This document shows positions 50,158 to 58,740 of a DNA stretch of 64,000 nt, piece by piece. The DNA lies in the NCBI RefSeq assembly GCF_030269515.1, contig NZ_BSTM01000012.1, forward strand, positions 159,916-223,915, written 5' to 3'. Made by a program: the position numbers and the translations under genes. The stretch comes from Actinomadura sp. NBRC 104412. GTDB taxonomy: Bacteria > Actinomycetota > Actinomycetes > Streptosporangiales > Streptosporangiaceae. Every line of letters begins with the position of its first letter. Within the stretch, counting starts at the first letter, position 1. The notes under the pieces were generated by a model. It did no database searches and was not told the DNA's origin. It worked only from the letters and a program-made list of their open reading frames with translations.

Positions 50158-50182
50158 CGGGGGCCGGGCTCACGGGAGTGTC

Positions 50183-51997
50183 ATGAACCTTCGTGGGAAG
50201 GCGTCGACCGTCACGGCGGCCGGCGCGCTGGTCGTCATCACCGCCCTCGCCGTCAGCGGACCGCCCGCGACCGCCCTGGCCGGACCCGCGACGGGAACGG
50301 CCGGGACCGGGGTCACCCACGAGGAGAACCCGCGGGTTCCCGAAGGCGCCGTCTGGACCGAGGCGTACTTCCCGTCCTCGGACGGCAGCGGCGTCGAGCT
50401 GCACGCCGACGTGCTGCGCCCGGCGCACCTGCCGCCCCGCGCCAGGACGCCGGTGATCCTCTCGGTGGGCCCCTACTTCGCGCACGCGGGGCAGACGGAG
50501 GCCGAAGGATGGGAGCGGGTCGGGCCGTCCGCGCGGTTCCAGGACTTCATCGACGGCTCCCGCCTGATGGCGCGCGGCTACACCTTCGTCATGGTCGACC
50601 TGCGCGGCTTCGGCGGCAGCACCGGATGCCTGGACTGGGTCGGACCGGGCGAGCAGGCGGACGTCCGGGCCGCCGTCCACTGGGCCGCCACCCGTCCCTG
50701 GTCGACCGGCAAGGTCGGCATGTACGGCAAGTCGTACGACGCCGTCACCGGTCTGGTGGGCAACAACCTCAAGCTGAAAAGCCTGAAGGCGGTCGTCGCG
50801 CAAGAGCCCGTCTGGGACATGTACAACTACCTGTTCAGCAACAAGGTGCCGCGTCCCAACGTCACGGGCACCCCGAACGCCTACAACTCGATCGCGACCA
50901 TCCCCGCGATGGCCGACGACAGCGACCGGTACAAGTCGAACGCGGCGTACGAGCAGAGCCATCCCGAGTGCCTGAGCGACAACCTCACCAACAACAACGA
51001 ACCCGACCCGAACTCCGCGTACTGGAAGGCCCGCGACCTGGCCGCCCGCGCGGCCGGCACCAGCACCCCGCTGTTCGTGACCCAGGGCTTCATCGAGCCC
51101 AACACCAAGCCCGAGGACATGGAGGAGTACCTCGACAACCATCGGGGCACGGAACGCGGCTGGCTCGGCCAGTGGGAGCACGTGCGGGGCAACGACACCG
51201 ACGCGGACGGCCGGCTGCTGATGGGCCGTGCCGGCTGGTTCGACGAGGTCATGCGGTTCTACGACACGTACCTGCGCGGCATCGACCCGTCGGTGTCCGA
51301 CCCGGCGTACGCCATCGAGGACAGCCTCGGAGGCTGGCGCGCCCAGAAGACCTGGCCCGTGGCCGCGACATCGTACGGCGCGCGGCTGTCCGACGGCCGG
51401 TACGTCGATGACGGCGGCGCCACCACCCTGGCCGACCCCGGCCGCTGGGACATGGAGCGTGCTCCGCGCGTCGAGCCGCTCTCCCGTACCGAGAAGGACA
51501 CGGCCAAGCTGGGGACCGCCGCCGCCAACAGCTTCTGGTCCTGGTCCACGCCCGCGTCCCGCACACTCCGGCTCACCGGTACGCCGAGGATCGCACTCAA
51601 CGCGAGCGCGGCCGGGAACGTGATGGTGCGCCTGTGGGACGTCGCCCCGGACGGCACGGGAACGATGTTCAACGAGAACGTCGCGCTGCTGGAGCGCAAG
51701 GGGCGGATCGCGTTCGATCTGAAGTCGACCGACTGGACCTTCCGGCGGGGGCACCGGCTGGGCGTCCAAATCGGGACCATCGACACCGGCCGCTGGCGCG
51801 ACACGCCCTCGGGCAACACGATCAAGGTCACCAACGCCAGGCTGGCCCTGGACGTGCAGGACCCGGCGTTCGACGTGCCGACGCAGGGCGACCGCTCGCC
51901 GTACCTGGACCGGTACATCGCGGCGAACACCGCCACGCTCACCGACATCGGCCGCGGCACCTTCCCGCTGAGGATCGGGCGTCGCGCGGCGGGGTGA
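50183..51997 (+). CDS. Secreted X-Pro dipeptidyl-peptidase/CocE-family hydrolase (S15)
   Basis: 604 residues from ATG 50183-50185 with GGGAG. A signal peptide runs to about residue 32 (ALA-GPATG). The S15 catalytic domain includes MVDLRGFGGSTGCLDW, VGMYGKSYDAVTGLVGNNLK with the nucleophile Ser near residue 184, WEHVRGNDTDADGRLLMGRA, and a C-terminal jelly-roll domain typical of PepX C. The usual GxSYGG turn is altered to GKSYDAV. Similar proteins are esterases or proline-specific peptidases. It acts outside the cell and has no operon partner. Confidence 0.85.
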   Translation: MNLRGKASTVTAAGALVVITALAVSGPPATALAGPATGTAGTGVTHEENPRVPEGAVWTEAYFPSSDGSGVELHADVLRPAHLPPRARTPVILSVGPYFAHAGQTEAEGWERVGPSARFQDFIDGSRLMARGYTFVMVDLRGFGGSTGCLDWVGPGEQADVRAAVHWAATRPWSTGKVGMYGKSYDAVTGLVGNNLKLKSLKAVVAQEPVWDMYNYLFSNKVPRPNVTGTPNAYNSIATIPAMADDSDRYKSNAAYEQSHPECLSDNLTNNNEPDPNSAYWKARDLAARAAGTSTPLFVTQGFIEPNTKPEDMEEYLDNHRGTERGWLGQWEHVRGNDTDADGRLLMGRAGWFDEVMRFYDTYLRGIDPSVSDPAYAIEDSLGGWRAQKTWPVAATSYGARLSDGRYVDDGGATTLADPGRWDMERAPRVEPLSRTEKDTAKLGTAAANSFWSWSTPASRTLRLTGTPRIALNASAAGNVMVRLWDVAPDGTGTMFNENVALLERKGRIAFDLKSTDWTFRRGHRLGVQIGTIDTGRWRDTPSGNTIKVTNARLALDVQDPAFDVPTQGDRSPYLDRYIAANTATLTDIGRGTFPLRIGRRAAG

Positions 51998-52021
51998 AGC
52001 GGGCCTCGGAAACCGTGCCGC

Positions 52022-52036
52022 CCGGCTTCGAGCCGG
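52022..52036. terminator. Short bidirectional hairpin
   Basis: CCGGCT and AGCCGG pair perfectly around TCG between two convergent genes, 25 bases after the S15 gene. No T-tract. It is a modest candidate. Confidence 0.4.
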
Positions 52037-52126
52037 TAATCGGCTGCCGCTGGACAGAAGCTTTATATGTGACCCACCGGACCTTGGCCGGGGATCAGCG
52101 CGGGAAGCGCGGCCCTATCGGGCGGT

Positions 52127-54151
52127 TCACCGGCGGGTACGCGCGATCAGCAGCGTCACGTCGTCCTGAGGGGCTCCCTTGACCAAGGTTCCGATCAGGT
52201 CCGAGCAGAGGCGGTCCAGCGGGCCGGTGGTCCGGGTCAGGGCCGCGCCGAGGCGTCGCATGCCGGCGTCCAGGTCGGACTCCCGGTGTTCGATCAGGCC
52301 GTCGGTGTAGAGGACCAGCAGGGTGCCCTCGTCGAGTTCCAGCTCGATGGACTCGTGGCCGCCCATTCCCAGCCCGATCGGGGTGCCGGAGGGGACGCCG
52401 GGGAACGAGACCTCACCGGCCGGGTGGACGAGCGCCGGCGGGGGATGCCCGGCCGAGGCGATCGCGCAGCGCCTGGTGGCGGGGTCGTAGAGCGCGTACA
52501 GGCAGGTGGCGGCGACCGGGGAGACGACGTCCTCGCCCTCGTCCTCCGCGAAACGGCTCACCACCTCGTCGAGGTGGGCGAGCAGTGCGCCCGGCGGGAG
52601 GTCCTGGTAGGTCAGCGCCTCGGTGAAGGCCCGCAGGCGCCCCATGTTGGCGGCGGCGCCGAGACCGTGCCCGGTCACATCGCCCACGATCAGGGCGACC
52701 CGTGAGTCGGGCAGCACGATCGTGTCGTACCAGTCGCCCCCCACGCCCCGGGTGTCGGAGGGCAGGTAGCGCGAGGCCACCTCGACGGCGTCGCCGCCCG
52801 ACAGCCGCTGCGGCAGGAGCCGGTGTTGCAGGGCCAGGGCGGCGTCATGTTCGAGGGTGTACCGGCGCGCGTTGTCCAGGCTGCGGGCGGCCCGGGCCGC
52901 GAGCTCTTCGACCAGCAACAGGTCGTCCCCGGTGAAAGGCGCCGGGTTGTCGGAACGCAGGAACGCGGCGACCCCCAGGATCTGGCCGCGGGCCTTCAGC
53001 GGAACCATGATCTGCGAGTGCATGCCGGCGGCGCTGACGACCTTGGCGCGCTCGGGATCCCGGACGACCCAGGCCCCGGGCGAGGTGTCCAGTACGGGCT
53101 CGAAATGGGAGCGGCCCGAGGCCAGGACACGGCCGAAGGGCGAGGAGTCCGGCACGTACATCGCCGGCTGCTCGTTCGGGCGCAGGGACTCGGGGACGGC
53201 CTGGTAGGTCGAGGCGAGACCGGCGCGGCGCAGCAGCGGAACGCCCGCCTCGGTGGTCTCCAGCCGTTCCAGGGGCACCGAACCGGGAAGGGCGGCTTCG
53301 GTGAGGTCGACGGTGACGTAGTCGGCGAAGCCGGGCACGGCCAGATCCGCGAGTTCCTGGGCGGTCCGCTGAACGTCGAGCGTGGTGCCGATCCGGACGC
53401 TGGCTTCGCGCAGCAGGCCCAGGCGTTGGCGGGCGCGGCTGTGGGTGATGTCGGTGGCCATCAGGCAGACACCGAACACACGCCCGTCCACGCCCTCGAC
53501 ACGGAACAGGAAGGCCGAGTAGATCCGTTCCTCACCGCGGTCGGCCGGGCCCCACCGGCATTCGAGGTCGATCACCGGCTCGCCGTCGGCGAGCACCCGG
53601 CGGACCAGTTCCGGAGGGATCGGGGCGTCGGCGCCGCCGCCGTCCGGCAGCGGCCGGCCGATCCCGAAGGAGGGGAAGCCCTCTTCGAGGTTCCGCGCCC
53701 GTTCGTTCCGCCAGATGGGCACCAGATCGGTGTCCCACACGACCATGACCACGGGCGCGCGGGTGAGCAGGGGCTCCAGGAGCGACAGCCCGGTGGAGCC
53801 CTCGTCGGCGGGTCTGGCCACCACCACCCAGGCGGGCGTTCCGTCCGTGGTGGCGATCCGGGCGCTTTCGGCGCGTGCCAGGATCTGCCTGCCGCTGCGG
53901 TGGCGCAGGCCGAGGATGCCGGCCCGGTAGTTCTCATCGCCGGTCCCGCCCCTCCAGGACCAGACCGGGCCGTCACGGTCCCGCTCCATCCGGGCGTCGG
54001 TTCCGGGACGGCCGAGGATCTCGTCGGCGGTGTAGCCCAGGATCTCCTCGGCGCCGCGCGACCATCCGATCAGCCGCCCCTCGGCGTCCACCACTCCGAT
54101 CGCCGGAACCGCCCCTTCCGCCGTACCGCTCACCGTGTCCTTCCGCGCCAT
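52127..54151 (-). CDS. PAS-GAF-SpoIIE serine phosphatase
   Basis: 674 residues from ATG 54149-54151; a TTG four codons earlier is unsupported. An N-terminal PAS domain (IGVVDAEGRLIGWSRGAEEI and LGYTADEILGRP), a second PAS-like domain (VVMVVWDTDLVPIWRNERAR), a GAF domain (SQIMVPLKARGQILGVAAFL) and a C-terminal PP2C/SpoIIE domain are readable; the latter has GGDWYDTIVLPDSRVALIVG, DVTGHGLGAAANMG, SAGHPPPALVH and DGLIEHRESDLDAG with the metal aspartates. Such proteins dephosphorylate anti-sigma-factor antagonists after sensing light, redox or small ligands. No anti-sigma partner is nearby. Confidence 0.92.
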   Translation of the reverse strand: MARKDTVSGTAEGAVPAIGVVDAEGRLIGWSRGAEEILGYTADEILGRPGTDARMERDRDGPVWSWRGGTGDENYRAGILGLRHRSGRQILARAESARIATTDGTPAWVVVARPADEGSTGLSLLEPLLTRAPVVMVVWDTDLVPIWRNERARNLEEGFPSFGIGRPLPDGGGADAPIPPELVRRVLADGEPVIDLECRWGPADRGEERIYSAFLFRVEGVDGRVFGVCLMATDITHSRARQRLGLLREASVRIGTTLDVQRTAQELADLAVPGFADYVTVDLTEAALPGSVPLERLETTEAGVPLLRRAGLASTYQAVPESLRPNEQPAMYVPDSSPFGRVLASGRSHFEPVLDTSPGAWVVRDPERAKVVSAAGMHSQIMVPLKARGQILGVAAFLRSDNPAPFTGDDLLLVEELAARAARSLDNARRYTLEHDAALALQHRLLPQRLSGGDAVEVASRYLPSDTRGVGGDWYDTIVLPDSRVALIVGDVTGHGLGAAANMGRLRAFTEALTYQDLPPGALLAHLDEVVSRFAEDEGEDVVSPVAATCLYALYDPATRRCAIASAGHPPPALVHPAGEVSFPGVPSGTPIGLGMGGHESIELELDEGTLLVLYTDGLIEHRESDLDAGMRRLGAALTRTTGPLDRLCSDLIGTLVKGAPQDDVTLLIARTRR

Positions 54152-54335
54152 ACCGAAATACAACCATGCGGTTCGGGCCGCTTATTGAACGAGCCCCTGT
54201 CGGGCGTCCTCCACGCCGTGGAGCGATTAAATCGCGCCCATTCCGTTGATCAAGAACGGCCTGTCTTCGGCATCATTCCGGTCATGGTCACCAGGTGCGG
54301 GAAGAGTTTCTCCAAGGCGACGGTCCCGCCGGGCG

Positions 54336-54947
54336 TCAGCGCAGCAGGACGCGCAGGACGGCTTCGGCGCGTTCGGCGTCGGGCTCCTCGCCGGTGATGA
54401 CACGGGTGTGGATGTAGGACTCGGTGATCCGGACGGCGGTGTAGGCGAGGTCGTCCAGCGGGATCTCGTCCGACATCAGCCCGGCCGCCCGGTCCTCCAG
54501 GATCAGGTCGCGCACCAGACCGAGATACCGGCGTTGATAACTGCCGGACGTGCTGGTCAGCAAGGTCAGCGCGAAGTCCGGCTCCGCGCGCAGCAACCGC
54601 TGCATCCCCGGGTGCTCGTTCACGTCCCGAACGAACCTGGTCAGCGCCGCCGCCGCCCGCGGGCCCTGCGGCAGCATCTCACGGTAGCGGGCGAAGCTCT
54701 TCTGCGTGGCCGCCCAGAGGACCTCGGTGATCAACTGTTCGCGCGAGCCCACCCAGCGGTACAGCGTGACCCGGTTGACGCCGAGCTCGTCCGCCAGGCT
54801 CTGCATCTCGATGCGCCTGCCCTCGCGGAAGCGGCGCCGCGCGATGTCGAAGGCGTCCAGCACCGTGGGACGGCGGCGGCCCGGTGCCTGCCCGAGCGCG
54901 CGCTGGAGCGCGGTGTGCCCGGATGCCGCGGCGCCCGGTGCGGTCAT
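54336..54947 (-). CDS. TetR-family regulator of the esterase gene
   Basis: 203 residues from ATG 54945-54947 with AGGGG upstream. The HTH region reads DAFDIARRRFREGRRIEMQS then LADELGVNRVTLYRWVGSRE and QLITEVLWAA, a TetR pattern with the QsdR-type variant start. The C-terminal half is helical. It is divergent from the beta-lactamase-like esterase, and the gap between them contains the palindrome CTGCAACG...CGTTGCAG, the probable operator. Confidence 0.88.
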   Translation of the reverse strand: MTAPGAAASGHTALQRALGQAPGRRRPTVLDAFDIARRRFREGRRIEMQSLADELGVNRVTLYRWVGSREQLITEVLWAATQKSFARYREMLPQGPRAAAALTRFVRDVNEHPGMQRLLRAEPDFALTLLTSTSGSYQRRYLGLVRDLILEDRAAGLMSDEIPLDDLAYTAVRITESYIHTRVITGEEPDAERAEAVLRVLLR

Positions 54948-55021
54948 CGCGCATACCCCTCTCGTCGGTCGGTTCGCGGCACTCTGGTCGAGAGTTGCAC
55001 GAACCCGGACCAGATGCCAAA

Positions 55022-55049
55022 CTGCAACGAATTCTAGGCAACGTTGCAG
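55022..55049. promoter_or_regulatory. Inverted repeat operator between TetR and esterase genes
   Basis: CTGCAACG (55022-55029) and CGTTGCAG (55042-55049) are perfect 8-base arms with a 12-base spacer; an inner 10-base palindrome GCAACGTTGC (55038-55047) overlaps the right arm. A single AGTTGCA half-site lies near 54995. The position suits repression of both divergent genes. Confidence 0.7.
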
Positions 55050-55103
55050 CACTGCTTCAGATGCATGCTCTGTCGCATGCTGGGCGAGGAAGGAGCCGGT
55101 TCC

Positions 55104-56243
55104 ATGGCGGACGTGCATGGGCGGTGCGACACCGCGTTCACCGAAGTCCGGAACGCGTTCGAGCGGCAGCTCGAGTCGGGGAACGAGCTGGGCGCGAGCA
55201 TCGTGGTCGACGTGGACGGGCACGTCGTCGTCGACCTCTGGGGCGGGTGGCGCGACGCCGGACGCCGCGAGCCGTGGACCGAGGACACCATCACCAACGT
55301 CTGGTCGGCCACCAAGATGGTCACCAACCTCGCCGCCCTGATGCTGGTCGACCGCGGCAAGCTCGACCCGTACGCGCCGGTGGCCAAGTACTGGCCGGAG
55401 TTCGCCGAGAACGGCAAGGACGGCATCGAGGTCCGCCACCTGCTCAGCCACACCTCCGGCGTCTCCGGGTGGGAGGCGCCGTTCCGGCCCGAGGACATGT
55501 ACGACACCGAGCGGGCCACACGCCGGCTCGCCGCGCAGGCGCCCTGGTGGGAACCCGGCACGGCCTCCGGCTACCACGCGCAGACCCAGGGCCATCTGGT
55601 CGGCGAGCTGGTGCGCCGATGCGCGGGCACGTCCCTCACCGACTTCATCGCCGGTGAGATCGCCGGCCCGCTGGGCGCCGACTTCCGCATCGGCGCGGCC
55701 GAGGCCGTCTGGGACCGGATCGCGCCGGTCACGCCGCCGCCCGCGGAAAGCGTCGACCTCGACCAGATCGACCGGGACGGCCCCGCCTACAAGACCCTGA
55801 TGCGGGCGCCGCTCAACGCCGGAACCGCCAACACCCCCGCCTGGCGGCGCGCCGAGCTGGGCGCCCTCAACGGCCACGGCAACGCCCGCTCCCTGGCCCG
55901 GATCCTGAAGTCACTGGCCCTGGACGGGACCGTGGACGGCGTGCGCCTGCTCTCGCCGGAGACCATCTCGCTCATCTTCGACGAGCAGAGCCACGGCATC
56001 GACCTCGTCCTGGGTGTCCCGCTCCGGTTCGGCATCGGCTACGCCCTTCCCGAGACGCAGACGCTTCCGTACGTACCGCAGGGCCGCGCCTGCTACTGGG
56101 GCGGCTGGGGCGGCTCACTGGTCATCGTGGATCTCGACACCCGCACCACGATCAGCTACATGATGAACAAGATGGGTTCCGGCGTCATCGGATCCGATCG
56201 ATCCGAGACGTATGTCCGTGCCATCCACGACTGCCTCCGCTGA
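55104..56243 (+). CDS. Beta-lactamase class C-like serine esterase (EstB type)
   Basis: 379 residues from ATG 55104-55106 with AGGAAGGAG. NVWSATKMVTNLAALMLVDR carries the catalytic SxxK (SATK, residues 68-71) and WEPGTASGYHAQTQGHLVGE contains the Tyr of YxN-type motifs (here YHA). The protein lacks a signal peptide and the KTG motif appears as the late CYWGGWGGSLVIVD. These features mark EstB/LovD-like esterases or acyltransferases rather than true beta-lactamases. Its divergent TetR likely controls it. Confidence 0.87.
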   Translation: MADVHGRCDTAFTEVRNAFERQLESGNELGASIVVDVDGHVVVDLWGGWRDAGRREPWTEDTITNVWSATKMVTNLAALMLVDRGKLDPYAPVAKYWPEFAENGKDGIEVRHLLSHTSGVSGWEAPFRPEDMYDTERATRRLAAQAPWWEPGTASGYHAQTQGHLVGELVRRCAGTSLTDFIAGEIAGPLGADFRIGAAEAVWDRIAPVTPPPAESVDLDQIDRDGPAYKTLMRAPLNAGTANTPAWRRAELGALNGHGNARSLARILKSLALDGTVDGVRLLSPETISLIFDEQSHGIDLVLGVPLRFGIGYALPETQTLPYVPQGRACYWGGWGGSLVIVDLDTRTTISYMMNKMGSGVIGSDRSETYVRAIHDCLR

Positions 56244-56266
56244 ATGGTCCCCCGGTTCGAGGGCTG

Positions 56267-57043
56267 TCATGTTCCGGCGAAGTAGGCGCCGGGCGGTAGG
56301 CCGAAGGCTCGGTGGAAGGCGGCGACGAACGCGCTCGGGGTGACATAGCCGACCCGATGGGCGACGACCGTGACCGGTACGCCTTCCGCCAGGTGCGCCA
56401 GGGCGGCGCGAAGCCTGGCCTGTGTCCGCCAGCGACCGAAGGTCATGCCGGTCTCGGACGCGAACAGGCGGGCCAGCGTGCGGCCGCTCGCCCCGGTCGT
56501 ACGGCCCCAGTCGTCCAGCGTGCGGCGGTCGGACGGATCGGCGAGCAGCGCCTCGGCGACCTCGCGTGCACGGGCGTCGCGGGGCATCGGCACCATCAAG
56601 GGAACGGCGTCGACCGGCTCCAGCAGGTCGAACAGCACCGCCTCGGCACGTTCGCGGGGCGCCCCCGCCAGCTCGGGAGCCGCCAAATACCGGATCAACT
56701 CCCGCAACAACGGCCGCACGGCCAAGACCGATGGCGCGTCCCAGACGACCGGGCAGGCGTGCGGGCGCAGGAAGACGCTGCGCATCAGCGACCGGCCGTG
56801 CGTCCCGGTGACGTGCGCGACCCCTGCGGGGATGAAGAGCGCCCGCGTCGGAGGCAGGACCCACAGCCCGCCGGCGGTCTGGACCCACATCGCACCGTGC
56901 TCGGCCCAGGCGAGCTGGTGGAAGTCGTGGTGGACGTGCAGATCGAAGCGTTCCCCGGGAGGCAGCGAGTAGGTCCACACCGCCATCGCGCCGATCGGAT
57001 CCGGTGCGATGACGTCCGATTCCGGCTGTCCTGTTGGCGACAA
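56267..57043 (-). CDS. AraC-family regulator with cupin sensor domain
   Basis: 258 residues from TTG 57041-57043 with AAAGGA six bases upstream; an ATG further in is possible. The N-terminal cupin (RFDLHVHHDFHQLAWAEHGA, ALFIPAGVAHVTG) contains HVHxxxQ-type metal or ligand residues. The C-terminal pair of helix-turn-helices reads LDDWGRTTGASGRTLARLFA and VTVVAHRVGYVTPSAFVAAF. It is divergent from the methyltransferase gene and may regulate it. Confidence 0.88.
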   Translation of the reverse strand: MSPTGQPESDVIAPDPIGAMAVWTYSLPPGERFDLHVHHDFHQLAWAEHGAMWVQTAGGLWVLPPTRALFIPAGVAHVTGTHGRSLMRSVFLRPHACPVVWDAPSVLAVRPLLRELIRYLAAPELAGAPRERAEAVLFDLLEPVDAVPLMVPMPRDARAREVAEALLADPSDRRTLDDWGRTTGASGRTLARLFASETGMTFGRWRTQARLRAALAHLAEGVPVTVVAHRVGYVTPSAFVAAFHRAFGLPPGAYFAGT

Positions 57044-57086
57044 CGATTGTCCTTTTACCTGATAGCCGACATCCGTGACCGCTCCC

Positions 57087-57092
57087 TATTGT
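57087..57092 (+). promoter_or_regulatory. -10 box TATTGT, leaderless
   Basis: TATTGT ends seven bases before ATG 57100; no ribosome site. It is the same hexamer as at the yhfZ promoter. Confidence 0.55.
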
Positions 57093-57099
57093 CACCGGC

Positions 57100-57684
57100 A
57101 TGGCGATGAACCGCGTTCACCAGTGGTACTGCCGCTCCGGCCGCTGGAGACGAACCGTCGAGGAAAGGCTTCTGCCCTGGGTGCTCGGACGCGTCGACCT
57201 TGGTGGACGGACCCTGGAGATCGGGCCCGGGTACGGGGCGACCACGCGGGTGCTGGAACGCCGGGCCGCTTCCCTGACCGCCTTGGAGATCGACCCCTCC
57301 CTGGCCCGGCGGCTACGGGCGCGCACCGGCTCCACCGAGATCGTCACGGGGGACGGCACCGCGATGCCCTTCGACGAGGCCGCCTTCAGCTCGGTGGTGT
57401 GCTTCACGATGCTCCACCACGTCCGGTCCGCCGAGTTGCAGGACCGGCTGTTCGCCGAGGCTCACCGCGTCCTGGAGCCCGGCGGGGTCTTCGCCGGCAG
57501 CGACAGCCGTCCCAGCCCGATGTTCCGAGCCGCCCACCTGGGCGACACCATGGTCCCCATCGACCCCGCCACCCTGGCGGCCCGCCTCCAAGCCGCCGGT
57601 TTCACCGACGTCCGCGTCGACACCACACCCCGAGCGCTGCGCTTCACCGCCTACCGCGCCACCTCGTCCGCATCCACAGCTTGA
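57100..57684 (+). CDS. SAM-dependent methyltransferase (type 11)
   Basis: 194 residues. RTLEIGPGYGATTRVLERRA is SAM motif I, LTALEIDPSLARRL motif II, GDGTAMPFDEAAFSSVVCFT with MLHHV motif IV and VLEPGGVFAGSDSRP motif V. The start is leaderless after TATTGT. Small-molecule methylation is likely, but the substrate is unknown. It is divergent from the AraC regulator with 56 bases between them. Confidence 0.87.
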   Translation: MAMNRVHQWYCRSGRWRRTVEERLLPWVLGRVDLGGRTLEIGPGYGATTRVLERRAASLTALEIDPSLARRLRARTGSTEIVTGDGTAMPFDEAAFSSVVCFTMLHHVRSAELQDRLFAEAHRVLEPGGVFAGSDSRPSPMFRAAHLGDTMVPIDPATLAARLQAAGFTDVRVDTTPRALRFTAYRATSSASTA

Positions 57685-57696
57685 TCGCTGCGAGCA

Positions 57697-58356
57697 CTAG
57701 GACTCGGCCGAGCGCGACTCGCGCAACGGCGCCGGATTGCGGGTGAGGTTCAGGACGGCGACGGTGATGAGGCCGACGCCCAGTGTGGCGAGCACCGCCG
57801 CGACCACATCCAGCAGATAGTGCTCGCCCAGGGTGACGCGACCGGCCGACACCGCGACCAGCGTCGCCGTGCTCGCGACGAGAACGGTGGCACGCCACGC
57901 GGCCGTCAGTTCCCTGCTGATCATGAAGGCGGTGAAGGCCAGGGCGGTGAGCAGGGTGACATGCCCGCTGGGGTAGGTCCAGTCCTGCGCGGTGACGGGC
58001 GGCCCCGGACGCTGGAAGACCGCTTGGAGGGCCATGGTGGCAAGGCACGCCGTGAGCAGTGCCGCATGGCGCGCGAGAAGCCGGGCGCCCTGTGCCCGGC
58101 GACGCCGCAGCAGATCCGACACGGTGGCCAGGAGCAACGCGAGCGCGATCACCGTCCCGGCCCCGCTGACCACCGCGGCGATCGCGGACGGGACCGTCCG
58201 GGGCCGGGAATACAGGTGGCCGACGATCCACGAGTCCAACGGAGGAACCCGGTCGCCGAGAGCGATTCCGGCGATCCAGATGGCGGCAAGGCTGAGCCCG
58301 CCGACCAGGGCGACCTTGAGCCTCCGCCCGCCCGGCATGGGTGACTGGTCCTTCAT
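57697..58356 (-). CDS. PAP2-family membrane phosphatase
   Basis: 219 residues from ATG 58354-58356, six bases after TACGGT on the minus strand. Five or six transmembrane helices enclose the phosphatase triad: LQAVFQRPGPPVTAQDW (KxxxxxxRP-like, with the Lys replaced by Gln), WTYPSGHVTLLTALAFT (PSGH) and VSAGRVTLGEHYLLDVVAAV (SRxxxxxHxxxD, with Gly in place of the Ser). Such enzymes remove phosphate from lipid or isoprenoid phosphates, for example undecaprenyl pyrophosphate. Confidence 0.87.
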   Translation of the reverse strand: MKDQSPMPGGRRLKVALVGGLSLAAIWIAGIALGDRVPPLDSWIVGHLYSRPRTVPSAIAAVVSGAGTVIALALLLATVSDLLRRRRAQGARLLARHAALLTACLATMALQAVFQRPGPPVTAQDWTYPSGHVTLLTALAFTAFMISRELTAAWRATVLVASTATLVAVSAGRVTLGEHYLLDVVAAVLATLGVGLITVAVLNLTRNPAPLRESRSAES

Positions 58357-58362
58357 GAAAGG

Positions 58363-58368
58363 ACCGTA
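58363..58368 (-). promoter_or_regulatory. -10 box TACGGT, leaderless
   Basis: On the minus strand TACGGT ends six bases before the ATG of the PAP2 gene, with no ribosome site between. Confidence 0.45.
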
Positions 58369-58694
58369 TAGACCAGCGAACACGCCGAGCACTGGGGCTA
58401 CCCCGAGACCTTCGGCTGTCCCGGGTCGCACCTCAGTCCTCTCAGCTCGGCCGCCGGATCGGCGTGACGGTACGTGAAGAAGGCCGGGGATCGTCCGGGG
58501 TCGAGGTTGACCACCGCTGCCGTGCGCCGCGGCCCGATGAAGGTGGTGCCGGCTCCCTGCCGAGCGTCCTACGGGACGCGGGAGAGCGGAAACGCGCCGA
58601 CCAGGTGATGCAGGTTTAACGGCAGGCCGTCGGCGCACTGGTCACCGACCACACACCGCCGTACGCCCCGGCAGAACGTGACGGGCGGGGAGTG
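58369..58694. other. Intergenic region without a recognised gene
   Basis: About 325 bases between the PAP2 promoter and the terminator of the molybdenum hydroxylase operon. Open frames crossing it show no family resemblance. Nothing else is apparent. Confidence 0.5.
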
Positions 58695-58725
58695 CCGGGC
58701 GCCGCGCAGCGGTCGCGGCGCCCGG
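58695..58725 (-). terminator. 12-bp perfect hairpin terminating the molybdenum hydroxylase operon
   Basis: CCGGGCGCCGCG and CGCGGCGCCCGG flank a seven-base loop, 15 bases past the stop at 58741. No T-tract follows. Confidence 0.8.
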
Positions 58726-58740
58726 CCGTGTGAGGAGCCG

